A DNA stretch of 64,000 bases from Gracilibacillus suaedae (GTDB taxonomy: Bacteria; Bacillota; Bacilli; Bacillales; Amphibacillaceae). This document shows positions 1 through 8,052 of this stretch, piece by piece. The notes beneath the pieces are model-generated. The model worked only from the letters and a program-made list of their open reading frames with translations. It did not search any database and had not been told where the DNA came from. Made by a program: the position numbers and the translations under genes. Position 1 is the stretch's first letter. The number at the start of each line of letters is the position of its first letter. The DNA is taken from contig NZ_JAGFVL010000011.1 of assembly GCF_017599345.1 (NCBI RefSeq), forward strand, positions 37,373-101,372. Reading direction: 5' to 3'.

Positions 1-1004
1 TCCCTAGCAATGCCTGTATCCCCTACAAAAACCTGTTCATGTTCTTTTCCTGATATCTTATAGTAAGTTGCAATAGACATTTCATATTCCGCTTGTGTTT
101 CTTTTTTAGTTTGTAAATTCTCATAAGTAGATTGCAGCAAGGCTTCTTTATCCGTTTCGTCATTAAATTCTACATGTCCGAAACGATGTTCCATTTGTTG
201 AGTATCAGGATTCCAAATACCATATGCCTGTTTGGCTTCTTCATCTCCTACCCATTCCTGACCAAGTGGCTTGTCTACAGGGTCGCCGTTTGCTGTTGAC
301 CATTCTATATCTGCAAATGTGATTTTTCTACTGTATCCATCCCCTGATTCAACACTTGAACCTCTACCATATAACGCGGTTTTTGGATAAAACAGCTTCG
401 TTCTTCTAATACTTGTAATATCCTTGCCGATTTCAAACCGTTTACCGTTATTTACTCCTTTGCTGGCCACAATATCAACATATCTACCTGCTATGCCTGT
501 GTCGTCTACCTCAATACGATCTATAAATTCCCCTGTGAATTGTTTTGATGCTTCTTGTAAAGAGGCATAACCAAAGACATAATAGAAATTCATAGATTGT
601 AACCCTAAATCAGCCACATTTCCTCGTTTCCATCGAGACTTTTCTAAAATAGCATCTAATACCTCTGCCATTGTTGCATCTGACAATCGTCTGTCCTCTA
701 TCAATACATCGTCTAATTCTTGAATACAAGGAAGGCATTTAACAGTCCTCTCGACTGTATCTGCATGTTCGTCATCTTCTTCCCTGATCACAAACAATCG
801 AAATCTACCTTGTAAATCCTTAAAGGCTACTTGGTTACCACCTATTAAATGTTTTGCATCTTCATCCTCAGCAGGAAAAGTAACCGTAAGTGCAACAGGT
901 TTCTCGGTTTCTTCCTCGAAAGGTGCTTCTATATAGTTATCTGTAATGGTTAAAAGGTTATCTTGCTTATCAAAAATGTAAATGGGTGTCTTTTCAAATC
1001 CCAT
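1..1004 (-). CDS. Phage tail protein (minor structural / tail-associated), partial
   Basis: An open frame of 334 codons runs from an ATG at 1004 to the window edge without a stop, so the C-terminus lies outside. The product begins MGFEKTPIYIFDKQDNL and reads like the N-terminal part of siphovirus tail-associated minor structural proteins (prophage tail endopeptidase / receptor-binding base), which follow the distal tail protein gene in phage maps. The start overlaps the stop of the upstream Dit gene as TAATG, which suggests translational coupling. Family assignment rests on position and general resemblance; whether a peptidase or carbohydrate-binding domain follows cannot be seen. Confidence 0.7.
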   Translation of the reverse strand, partial: MGFEKTPIYIFDKQDNLLTITDNYIEAPFEEETEKPVALTVTFPAEDEDAKHLIGGNQVAFKDLQGRFRLFVIREEDDEHADTVERTVKCLPCIQELDDVLIEDRRLSDATMAEVLDAILEKSRWKRGNVADLGLQSMNFYYVFGYASLQEASKQFTGEFIDRIEVDDTGIAGRYVDIVASKGVNNGKRFEIGKDITSIRRTKLFYPKTALYGRGSSVESGDGYSRKITFADIEWSTANGDPVDKPLGQEWVGDEEAKQAYGIWNPDTQQMEHRFGHVEFNDETDKEALLQSTYENLQTKKETQAEYEMSIATYYKISGKEHEQVFVGDTGIAR

Positions 1005-1726
1005 TACAACCACCTCTCAATATAATCTGTGCTTAATGTGGTAGAAGCAGGGGTTAATGTGAAATTATTTTCCCCTGCTACTAAACTTGGAAAATCTGCT
1101 TTCATCAAATCGATAGCATTCATCTGTAATTCACCATCAATAGAAACCTTATTATTTTCGCAATCTATCTCCACCACATTGCCTGCCACTAAGTTATAGT
1201 TAATAACGATTTCTTCTCCTGTTTCTTGATGTACTACCGATAAAGAATTAGTTGATTCCTGAATAGTTGCGGTAATAATAGGTGGTGTTTTTGCAGTGCT
1301 ATTTAAAGTAATCGTTGTACCAGTTTGATTCGTTTTATTTGCTCCATATTTATCAGGGTCACTGCAATAAAAAACTAGCGTAATCGGTTTGTTTGATACT
1401 TCTTCTTCCGATTCGCTAGTTTGCTCATTAATACCGTAATACTTCTTTACAGGGTCATCTGTAAAATAGATTTCTCGTTCTTTTTCGCTATACAGTAGAC
1501 CATTCATTCTTTCGATCTCAGTTCTTAATGCTTCGGGACTACTGGCAGATAATGTACCGTCTACCTCTAAAATTCTCGGAGGTCTTGTTGCACCTCGATA
1601 TAAAGAACCTTTTTTATTTGCTATTTCGGTTGCATTGATTTCCTGATTAACTGGACCTCTGCCACGAATAGCAGTGACAATAAAATCAAATTCTTCTTCA
1701 TAATTAATTCCGTTTACCACTAACAT
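1004..1726 (-). CDS. Phage distal tail protein (Dit / siphovirus tail component)
   Basis: The 240-residue product starts MLVVNGINYEEEFDFIVTAI and contains TRPPRILEVDGTL, a pattern typical of the N-terminal beta-sandwich of Dit-type siphovirus tail components; the C-terminal half resembles the galectin-like part of these proteins. Dit forms the hexameric hub joining the tail tube to the receptor-binding apparatus. The gene lies between a tape-measure remnant and the tail-associated protein, the usual order tape measure, Dit, tail lysin/fibre. The frame looks intact. No independent promoter was found, so it was probably part of a long late operon that has lost its upstream end. Confidence 0.82.
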   Translation of the reverse strand: MLVVNGINYEEEFDFIVTAIRGRGPVNQEINATEIANKKGSLYRGATRPPRILEVDGTLSASSPEALRTEIERMNGLLYSEKEREIYFTDDPVKKYYGINEQTSESEEEVSNKPITLVFYCSDPDKYGANKTNQTGTTITLNSTAKTPPIITATIQESTNSLSVVHQETGEEIVINYNLVAGNVVEIDCENNKVSIDGELQMNAIDLMKADFPSLVAGENNFTLTPASTTLSTDYIERWL

Positions 1727-1742
1727 GTATTCTCACCACCTA

Positions 1743-2147
1743 CTATGACCTTCTCAAACGGTATGTTTTTCTTTGTTGCAATTTCGTTATATCATCTACA
1801 AATACCTCAAAATCACGACCAGCTAAACGTAATGTAAGATGCAAGGCTTGTGGTGCACTTCCTGTAGCATCTCCTTTAATTGCACGAACCAATTCGCCCA
1901 ACACACCTTTTAATTCTTGCTGGATGATTGATCTTAACATTTTCTGTGGTGCGACAATCTCAGGGTTACCAGCACCAGCATCCCCGACCATTGCTACTGT
2001 TGGCTTGTCTACTACACCACCAGTTGCTAATGCAGGTATCTTTGGTACCCATCCGAAACCAACGCTATAACCACCTAAAGTCACCTCCTGGTTACCAATT
2101 CTAAGCTTTTCATCTACATCTATTTTAATTTTCTTTTGTTTTCTTAA
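1743..2147 (-). pseudogene. Tape measure protein, C-terminal fragment
   Basis: A 113-codon reading frame ends at 1743 and can start at a GTG at 2084, but the same frame stays open to a TAA at 2148-2150 and the extra residues (KIKIDVDEKLRIGNQEV) continue the protein naturally. The segment ALATGGVVDKPTVAMVGDAG is typical of the end of phage tape-measure proteins, which are usually 700 residues or more, so the N-terminal 85 percent or so is gone. The GGAGGTG that looks like a ribosome site before the GTG is simply coding sequence for QEV. The breakpoint is likely near 2150, where the lysogeny-module DNA begins. Confidence 0.75.
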
Positions 2148-2190
2148 TTATACAAGAACAAACATTCTATTTCGATCTAATTATTTTTGA

Positions 2191-2218
2191 TTGACTAAAG
2201 GAACGTATGTTCTATAAT
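2191..2218 (+). promoter_or_regulatory. Sigma-A promoter with operator in its spacer
   Basis: TTGACT at 2191-2196 and TATAAT at 2213-2218 are separated by 16 bp. The dyad GAACGTATGTTC fills the spacer, so a bound repressor would block polymerase. It points toward the ImmA-like pseudogene. Confidence 0.65.
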
Positions 2219-2250
2219 ATGAATAAGCACTACTAAATTATTACTATGCA

Positions 2251-2300
2251 GGAATTACTTTTGGTAATTCCCTACCTCCTTATACGAGGTGTTTATTTTT
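2251..2300 (+). promoter_or_regulatory. Leader with hairpin and attenuator-like terminator
   Basis: An 8-bp stem (GGAATTAC 2251-2258 with GTAATTCC 2264-2271) is followed by a 5-bp stem (ACCTC 2274-2278 with GAGGT 2286-2290) and the T-rich run 2291-2300. The second looks like a weak intrinsic terminator lying between the promoter and the ImmA-like frame; its strength is unclear. Confidence 0.35.
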
Positions 2301-2343
2301 CACTCTAAAAGGAACATACATTCTGTGAAGGAGCTGTTTGCCT

Positions 2344-3041
2344 ATGGATTACATCCCAACAAATTTAGAAATGGAAGTCGAAAAAGAACTGAAAAGATTA
2401 AATGTCATTTCTCCAATACAACTGTTAGATATAGAAGGTATAGCGTATAAATATAACATTTTATTAAAAAGTCATAGAGGACCATCTGTATCTGGTATTT
2501 TTTCGGGAGTGAAAATAATCAAAGTGGATTCACGATTGCATTACTTAGCACAAGACAGCAATTTTTCCATGAACTTGGCCATGTCTTATATCACTATGGC
2601 GATCAACAAGAATTACCGAAATCCTTTAAGGATTTGCAGGAGTATAAAGCTAGAAATTTCGCTTTACATTATGCAATACCCACATTTATGCTACATCATC
2701 TAGACTTACCTGAATCTCGGTTTGCAGCAATTGAGTATATAGCAACTACTTTTCAGGTTACTTATGAATTCGCTAAAGAGCGATTAACACATTTTGAAAA
2801 TCAAATCACAGGAGCATTATTTTTAAAGGAGTTGAACATGCACTTTACTAATCATCAACAAATACAAGAGCAACCTGACTCGATCGACCTATATGATGAT
2901 TTACCTTTTTGGGAACAACCCGACTTCAAATCATTCTTAGCAGATTTAGAGAAAGCAGGATTTAAAGAAAATGAGATTAAAAATATAGTGAATCAAATTA
3001 AACGTAAAGAAGCTGCCACTCATTCACAACAAGGAAATTAA
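2344..3041 (+). pseudogene. ImmA/IrrE-type metallopeptidase, frameshifted
   Basis: Two overlapping frames together give one phage ImmA/IrrE-family zinc metalloprotease of about 232 residues. The first frame (ATG at 2344, AAGGAG at 2328-2333; a TTG at 2338 is too close) reads to SRLHYLAQ. The conserved FFHELGHVLYHYG zinc-binding segment is then read only in the frame with codons starting at 2553, and the rest (QEYKARNFALHY onward) runs to 3041. Loss of one A near 2552-2553 explains the switch. ImmA proteins cleave a cognate repressor (ImmR) to trigger prophage or ICE induction; no repressor gene remains beside it. It is presumably inactive unless the base is a sequencing error or the site is recoded. 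Confidence 0.8.
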
Positions 3042-3066
3042 TTTTCTTTTGGAAGGAGCTAGTCGA

Positions 3067-3240
3067 ATGAATTTGGATGATTCAATTCGCAAATTAGAAA
3101 GGTTAATAGCTATTTATTACTTAGGAAACAACTACGTTAGTGGAGGGGTTGAGTTATCTAGAGCGGAATCGAAACTAGTTATGCGTCAAATAATGCATTC
3201 TCTGGAGATAGCTGAAATGATTAGAGATAAGAAATTGTAA
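3067..3240 (+). CDS. Small hypothetical protein of the prophage lysogeny module
   Basis: ATG at 3067 lies 8 nt after the strong site GGAAGGAG (3051-3058), giving a 57-residue protein starting MNLDDSIRKLERL; a TTG at 3049 overlaps the ribosome site and is unlikely. The sequence is mostly amphipathic helix with no signal peptide or membrane segment. It lies 25 nt after the ImmA-like frame and 67 nt before the integrase, the same direction as both. I do not recognise the family. Confidence 0.6.
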   Translation: MNLDDSIRKLERLIAIYYLGNNYVSGGVELSRAESKLVMRQIMHSLEIAEMIRDKKL

Positions 3241-3307
3241 TTTTTCAATGATGATAACTCACAAATATTCCAGTTACAATAAACCAAAAATAAAAAGGTG
3301 ATAGGTT

Positions 3308-4342
3308 ATGAAAAATCCAAACGGATACGGATCTGTTTTTAAATTATCCGGGAAAAGAAGAAGACCATTCGCTGTAAGAATAACAGTAGGATGGGATGAC
3401 GAAGGTAAACAACAATACGATTATTTAGGTTATTATGCAAGCAGAAAAGAAGCGATGGTTGCATTAGCTGAGTACAATGAGAATCCTTATGCGCTAGAAT
3501 CAACAAAAATAACATTTGCATCTATGTACCAGATGTTTTATAAAGAAAAATTTAAGAATATCCCTAATCATAAAGAAAAATCAAGTAAAAATGGATATAG
3601 TGCTGCATACAATCATTCGAAAGATTTACACGAGATGCGATTTATCGATATTAAAACCAGTCACCTTCAAGATTTAATTGATAAATGCGAAAAAGGGCAT
3701 GGTACCAAAAGGAAAATAAAAGTTCTTTTTAACCAAATGTATAAATTCGCAATGAAAAATGACATGGTTTCTAAAGATTACTCTAAATATATTGTTATGC
3801 CTAAAAATGAATCAGGAAGTAACCGTAGTCCATTTACGCAACATGAAATTAATTTATTATGGGATAATATAGGTCACATAGAAGACGTTGATACTGCTTT
3901 AATTATGATTTACTCAGGATTGCGTCCAGGCGAGCTTATAGAGATAAAGAATAAAGACATCCATCTTAAAGAAAGACACTTCCGAGGTGGAATAAAAACT
4001 GCTGCAGGTAAAAACAGGATCATTCCTATTCATAAAAAAATCCATACATTAATTGAAAAGCGAATGGATCCGGAAAATGAGTATCTAATTGTTAACCAGG
4101 ATAATAAGCATTTGAGTTACTATACGTATTACCATAATCGCTGGAAGAAAATGATGGAACAATTAGGACTTAATCACAAACCTCATGATTGTCGACATAC
4201 CTTTGCAACATTAATGAACAATGCTGAAGCTAATAAAGTTGCTATTCAAAGAATAATGGGACATGCCTCAAAAGACATCACAGATAAAGTCTATACACAC
4301 AAAGATATTGAGCAGCTACTCATAGCGATAGACATGCTATAG
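3308..4342 (+). CDS. int: Tyrosine recombinase / phage integrase
   Basis: The 344-residue protein has an N-terminal arm-binding domain (GYGSVFKLSGKRRRPFAVRI, about residues 6-25), a central SAM-like core-binding region and a C-terminal catalytic domain. Catalytic residues visible are the first Arg in IYSGLRPGEL (about 201-210), the His-x-x-Arg box in KPHDCRHTFATL (about 293-304), the His of MGHAS and the nucleophile Tyr in DKVYTHKDI near the C-terminus. An AAAAGGTG ribosome site precedes ATG 3308. The gene points at the 3' end of rpsI, which suggests it integrated the element there. It looks intact although its prophage is not. Confidence 0.93.
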   Translation: MKNPNGYGSVFKLSGKRRRPFAVRITVGWDDEGKQQYDYLGYYASRKEAMVALAEYNENPYALESTKITFASMYQMFYKEKFKNIPNHKEKSSKNGYSAAYNHSKDLHEMRFIDIKTSHLQDLIDKCEKGHGTKRKIKVLFNQMYKFAMKNDMVSKDYSKYIVMPKNESGSNRSPFTQHEINLLWDNIGHIEDVDTALIMIYSGLRPGELIEIKNKDIHLKERHFRGGIKTAAGKNRIIPIHKKIHTLIEKRMDPENEYLIVNQDNKHLSYYTYYHNRWKKMMEQLGLNHKPHDCRHTFATLMNNAEANKVAIQRIMGHASKDITDKVYTHKDIEQLLIAIDML

Positions 4343-4490
4343 GAAGGCTGTTTTCCTCTTTAAAATAAGTGTCTATTACCTGTATATTTCGTGTATATTA
4401 CGAGTGATTTTTTGTAGAAATTTAAACAAATCTATATATAGTAAAAATCCCCAACCATAGGCGGTTGGGGACTTCGTAAAACATATAAAC
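4343..4490. other. Candidate attachment-site region between int and rpsI
   Basis: This 148-bp stretch separates the convergent integrase and rpsI genes. TATTAC (4374-4379, 4395-4400) and GTATAT motifs are repeated near 4374-4400 and could be integrase arm sites. The att core may lie here or in the last codons of rpsI; the partner att copy is outside the window, so no core can be proved. Confidence 0.35.
4443..4470 (-). terminator. Terminator of the rplM-rpsI operon
   Basis: Read on the minus strand, CCCCAACC pairs with GGTTGGGG (8 bp, 6-nt loop; plus-strand arms 4449-4456 and 4463-4470) and is followed by ATTTTTAC. Confidence 0.85.
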
Positions 4491-4883
4491 TTAACGTTTT
4501 GAGAACTGTGGTGCACGACGAGCTTTTTTAAGACCGTATTTTTTACGTTCTTTAGCACGCGCGTCACGAGTTAAGAATCCTGCACGTTTAAGTGTTGTGC
4601 GGTATTCTGGGTCAGCTTCTAATAATGCACGAGCAACGCCATGACGAATTGCACCAGCTTGACCAGTGTATCCTCCACCATCAACGTTTACTAATACATC
4701 ATAGCTACCTTCTGTTTCAGTAGATGCTAATGGTTGCTTAATGATTGTACGTAGTGTTTCATATGGGAAGTAATCTTCCGCATCACGGTTATTTACAACG
4801 ATTCGTCCAGTACCTGGAACTAAACGTACACGTGCAGTTGAAGTTTTACGGCGTCCGGTACCGTAGTATTGTACTTGTGCCAC
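4491..4883 (-). CDS. rpsI: Ribosomal protein S9 (uS9)
   Basis: The 130-residue protein starts [20 protein letters not shown] and ends [10 protein letters not shown], the conserved S9 termini; the basic C-terminal tail reaches the P-site tRNA on the 30S subunit. It lies 20 nt downstream of rplM, the universal L13-S9 pair. The full length shows that the neighbouring prophage has not disrupted the coding sequence; the integration event could have rebuilt the 3' end from phage DNA. Confidence 0.98.
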   Translation of the reverse strand: MAQVQYYGTGRRKTSTARVRLVPGTGRIVVNNRDAEDYFPYETLRTIIKQPLASTETEGSYDVLVNVDGGGYTGQAGAIRHGVARALLEADPEYRTTLKRAGFLTRDARAKERKKYGLKKARRAPQFSKR

Positions 4884-4903
4884 TATTCGTTACCTCCTTT
4901 TAA

Positions 4904-5341
4904 TTATCCGCGAAGTGTGTAAACTTCTGGTTGTTGAGCTTCATGTTTATGGTCTGCTCCACGATAAACATGTAGTTTTTTACCCATTTTACGTCCTAAT
5001 TTACCTTTTGGTAGCATCCCTTTAATGGTTAGTTCTAACATTTGTTCAGGATATTTTTCACGCATTTCGTTAGCAGTACGTGTTTTTAAACCACCTGGGT
5101 GATTAGAGTGACGGTGATATAACTTATCGCTAAGTTTTTTACCTGTAAGTTCGATTTTTTCCGCGTTGATAATGATCACATGATCACCAGTGTCAACATG
5201 CGGTGTATATGTTGGTTTGTGCTTACCGCGAAGGATTGTAGCAATCTCACTTGCTAAACGACCTAACGTTTGACCTTCTGCGTCGACAACAAACCATTTG
5301 CGTTCAATATTATCTTCATTTGCCATGAAAGTTGTGCGCAT
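4904..5341 (-). CDS. rplM: Ribosomal protein L13 (uL13)
   Basis: The 145-residue product has the Bacillus-type start [23 protein letters not shown] and the [12 protein letters not shown] segment of L13. L13 is an early 50S assembly protein. ATG at 5341 follows TAGGAGGT. A long leader and a near-consensus promoter precede it, and rpsI follows in the same operon. Confidence 0.98.
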   Translation of the reverse strand: MRTTFMANEDNIERKWFVVDAEGQTLGRLASEIATILRGKHKPTYTPHVDTGDHVIIINAEKIELTGKKLSDKLYHRHSNHPGGLKTRTANEMREKYPEQMLELTIKGMLPKGKLGRKMGKKLHVYRGADHKHEAQQPEVYTLRG

Positions 5342-5560
5342 GATCGGTTACCTCCTAAATCAATGTTTCTTAAGTGTTTTTTAATTTGTATAGCTCCGAG
5401 CGCCCAAAAAACTAGTGCCTAACACTTGCGCTCTGTACGATAAGTCATCATCAGCTCCTTCGTCGCTGTGATTCCTTTATCTCGCTTTTCTAGTTCCGAA
5501 TTTATATTCTAACACGAGTAACTTTCCGGGGCTATTCGTGGTTTAGAAAATAAAATGCCA
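5342..5560 (-). promoter_or_regulatory. Structured leader of rplM (L13 leader)
   Basis: About 220 nt of untranslated RNA separate the rplM promoter from its ATG. The stretch near 5400-5450 (minus strand) contains GCGCAAGTG ... GGGCGCTCGG pairing potential. Bacillaceae rplM carries a known autoregulatory L13 leader at this position; I assign it by position and folding potential, not by a full consensus match. A short frame MMTYRTERKC lies within it behind GAAGGAGC and could be a leader peptide or chance. Confidence 0.6.
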
Positions 5561-5566
5561 TAGACC

Positions 5567-5595
5567 ATAATATAATATACAACCCCAAATGTCAA
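5567..5595 (-). promoter_or_regulatory. Promoter of rplM-rpsI
   Basis: On the minus strand TTGACA (5595-5590) and TATTAT (5572-5567) are 17 bp apart, a near-perfect sigma-A promoter just downstream of truA. Confidence 0.8.
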
Positions 5596-5625
5596 TAGAT
5601 AGTACGCAAGGATTCGTTGTTTTTA

Positions 5626-6375
5626 TCAGCTTTTTTTATCATAACTTACTTCCCATAAATACAACCCTTGTGGAGGAGCGGTTTTGCCAGCCTTTGAACG
5701 ATCTTGGGCAGCGATGATCTCTGTAATTTCCTCTGGCTCTCGTTTACCTAGTCCGATATCAATTAAAGTACCAACAATAATCCGTACCATATTATATAAA
5801 AAGCCAGTACCTCTTACTCGAACGATGATGTCGTTTTCTTCTTGATTGACCGTAATGTCTGTAATCGTACGTACCTTATCTCCTTTTACATTACTGTTTG
5901 CTGCACAGAAAGAGGAAAAATCATGACTGCCTAGAAAATGTTGACTTGCTTCATACATTGCTTCCAGATCAAGCTCGCCTTCTACAAAATGGGTATAATG
6001 GCGGCGAAACAAATTTTTCTCCTGTGCGTTCAAGATATAATAACGATATTCTTTCTCACTAACATCATACCGAGCATGAAAATCATCCGGAACTTCTGTA
6101 ATGGATACCACCTCGACATCATCTGGAAGCATGGTGTTTAAAGCTCGTAACCAGTTTTCAGATGGGATCTCTAATTCCGTATCAAAGTGAAGCACCTGTC
6201 CCACTGCATGAACTCCCTGATCGGTTCTGCCTGATGCCGTTACACGGACATGATTACCTTTATGCATTTTTGTTAGAACCTTTTCGATTACCCCTTGTAC
6301 CGTTCGGCCATTTGGCTGTACTTGATAGCCTGAAAAAAACGTACCATCATATTGAATAATTGCTTTTAATCTCAT
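5626..6375 (-). CDS. truA: tRNA pseudouridine(38-40) synthase
   Basis: The 249-residue enzyme converts U38, U39 and U40 of the tRNA anticodon stem to pseudouridine. The catalytic Asp lies in ASGRTDQGVHAVGQV (about residues 47-61), and the start MRLKAIIQYDGTFFSGYQVQ is typical. It is the last gene after ecfA1-ecfA2-ecfT, 13 nt from ecfT, the same order as in Bacillus subtilis. Confidence 0.97.
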   Translation of the reverse strand: MRLKAIIQYDGTFFSGYQVQPNGRTVQGVIEKVLTKMHKGNHVRVTASGRTDQGVHAVGQVLHFDTELEIPSENWLRALNTMLPDDVEVVSITEVPDDFHARYDVSEKEYRYYILNAQEKNLFRRHYTHFVEGELDLEAMYEASQHFLGSHDFSSFCAANSNVKGDKVRTITDITVNQEENDIIVRVRGTGFLYNMVRIIVGTLIDIGLGKREPEEITEIIAAQDRSKAGKTAPPQGLYLWEVSYDKKS

Positions 6376-6388
6376 TTTACTTTTCTCC

Positions 6389-7186
6389 TTAATTACGCAG
6401 ACTGAAAAAGATAATGATAATCGAAACGTAGATGATCATCGCCATAAAATCTAACGACTTAAACTGTAATTTTCTTAGTTTCGTTCGACCTTCACTTCCT
6501 CGATAACCTCTGGCTTCCATAGCCATCGCTAACTCCTCTGCACGTTTAAAGGCACTAATAAATAATGGTACTAATAATGGAACTATCGCATAAATACGGT
6601 CTTTTATCGATCCTGTTCGTAAGTCCACACCTCGAGACGCTTGTGCCTTAGAGATTTTCTCTGTTTCATCTAGCAATGTCGGAATAAACCGGAGTGAGAT
6701 TGACATCATAAGTGCTAATTCATGTACCGGTACTTTTATCTTCTTTAATGGTCCCAGAAGCGCTTCGATTGCATCTGTAATTTCCATCGGGGATGTCGTT
6801 AGCGTTAATAAAGAAGTGACTAACACCAGCAAGAAAAAACGCAACGAGATCGTTAACCCTTGGAGAACTCCACCCTCATGTATAGTAAAGCCGGCTATTT
6901 CTATTAAAACAGACCCTTCCTTTGTAATAATGAGATGAAGGATAAAGGTAAAGAAAATTAAAAACCATACAGGTGTAATACCTTTTAAGATATAACCGAT
7001 ACGTAATCTCGTTAATAGGACCAATATAAGTGCGAATAAAGTTAACCAACCGTAACTCCAACTATTGTTTGCGAAGAAGACAATAATGACAAATGTAAAG
7101 ATAACAATCAATTTGGTCCTAGGATCTAAGCGATGAATCAAGGAATTACCTGGTACATATTGTCCTATGATCATAAATGACTTCAT
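6389..7186 (-). CDS. ecfT: ECF transporter transmembrane subunit EcfT
   Basis: The 265-residue membrane protein has about five to six hydrophobic helices and the two short Ala-Arg-Gly coupling motifs expected of EcfT: AQASRGVD (about 176-183) and AMEARGYRG (about 222-230). EcfT links a pair of ATPases to interchangeable vitamin-binding S components, which are encoded elsewhere. It overlaps ecfA2 by 4 nt. The start MKSFMIIGQYVPGNSLIHRLDPR is family-typical. Confidence 0.96.
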   Translation of the reverse strand: MKSFMIIGQYVPGNSLIHRLDPRTKLIVIFTFVIIVFFANNSWSYGWLTLFALILVLLTRLRIGYILKGITPVWFLIFFTFILHLIITKEGSVLIEIAGFTIHEGGVLQGLTISLRFFLLVLVTSLLTLTTSPMEITDAIEALLGPLKKIKVPVHELALMMSISLRFIPTLLDETEKISKAQASRGVDLRTGSIKDRIYAIVPLLVPLFISAFKRAEELAMAMEARGYRGSEGRTKLRKLQFKSLDFMAMIIYVSIIIIFFSLRN

Positions 7187-8052
7187 AATGGCTTGTTCTC
7201 CCTTAATTGCTCCACTATTTCTTTAGCTAGTTCATCTGGTTTTTGCCGTTTATAGCAAAGATCAGTACCGAATTTTTGATTGATTTGATTCATTAATGAA
7301 AGGATATCAGGCATATCAAGGTTCGCCTCTTCTAGCGATTCCACTTGCGAAAAGATTTGCTCAGGAGCTCCTTTCATATGCACACGACCATCCGCAAGTA
7401 CAAAGATATGATCTGCATAATTAAGTGCATGATTCATCTGGTGTGTAACTAAGATCGTTGTCATATTTTTCGTTTTATGCAAATCATAAAACATGTTCAT
7501 GATATCATGTTGTCCCTTAGGATCAAGACCTGCTGTCGGTTCGTCCAATATTAATACTTCTGGATTCATCGCAAGCACACCAGCAATCGCCACCCTACGC
7601 ATTTGCCCCCCACTTAATTCAAACGGAGATTTCTGTAAAACATCATCTGATAAATGGACTTTTTCTAGCGCACTGGCAATTCTTGCTTGTGTTTCTTCCG
7701 CTGGCACTTGAAAGTTTTTCAAACCAAAGCTTATATCACGTTCTACTGTCTCCTCAAACAATTGATGTTCTGGATATTGAAAAACAACCCCTACTTTCTC
7801 CCGCAACTTCTTCAAATCTTGTCTCTTATTGTCTCTTGAGAGTCGGAAATTTCCTACTTGTACTTGACCTTCAGTAGGAAGAAGCAATCCATTGATATGT
7901 TGGAGAAGTGTTGACTTTCCAGAACCTGTATGTCCCACTACTGCCACAAATTCCCCTGTTTTTATTTCCATGTTAATATCTTTTAGTGCTTGATAGGAAA
8001 AAGGTGTATTCATTTGATACGTATAACTCACTCTTTCAAATTGGATGTCCAT
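7183..8052 (-). CDS. ecfA2: ECF transporter ATPase EcfA2
   Basis: This 289-residue ABC ATPase has Walker A GHTGSGKST, Q-loop VFQYPEHQLFEETV, signature LSGGQMRRVAIAGVLAM and Walker B VLILDEPTAGLDP. It pairs with EcfA1 to energise uptake of vitamins and other micronutrients. Its start overlaps the end of ecfA1 by 25 nt, which suggests translational coupling. Confidence 0.96.
   Translation of the reverse strand: MDIQFERVSYTYQMNTPFSYQALKDINMEIKTGEFVAVVGHTGSGKSTLLQHINGLLLPTEGQVQVGNFRLSRDNKRQDLKKLREKVGVVFQYPEHQLFEETVERDISFGLKNFQVPAEETQARIASALEKVHLSDDVLQKSPFELSGGQMRRVAIAGVLAMNPEVLILDEPTAGLDPKGQHDIMNMFYDLHKTKNMTTILVTHQMNHALNYADHIFVLADGRVHMKGAPEQIFSQVESLEEANLDMPDILSLMNQINQKFGTDLCYKRQKPDELAKEIVEQLRENKPL

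Larger units (their letters stand above)
2155..2324. repeat. Three LexA/SOS-box-like operators
   Basis: Three 14-bp sites share the pattern RGAAC-N4-RTTCT: AGAACAAACATTCT at 2155-2168, GGAACGTATGTTCT at 2200-2213 and GGAACATACATTCT at 2311-2324. The middle one is a perfect GAAC-N4-GTTC dyad, matching the Bacillus LexA (Din) box core, and sits in the spacer of a good promoter. They may bind LexA or a phage repressor with similar specificity. Confidence 0.6.

Noticed and set aside
2082..2092. GGAGGTG followed by GTG as a start of an independent 113-codon gene
   Set aside because: The frame is open upstream to 2147 with tape-measure-like residues, so this is coding sequence within a truncated gene.
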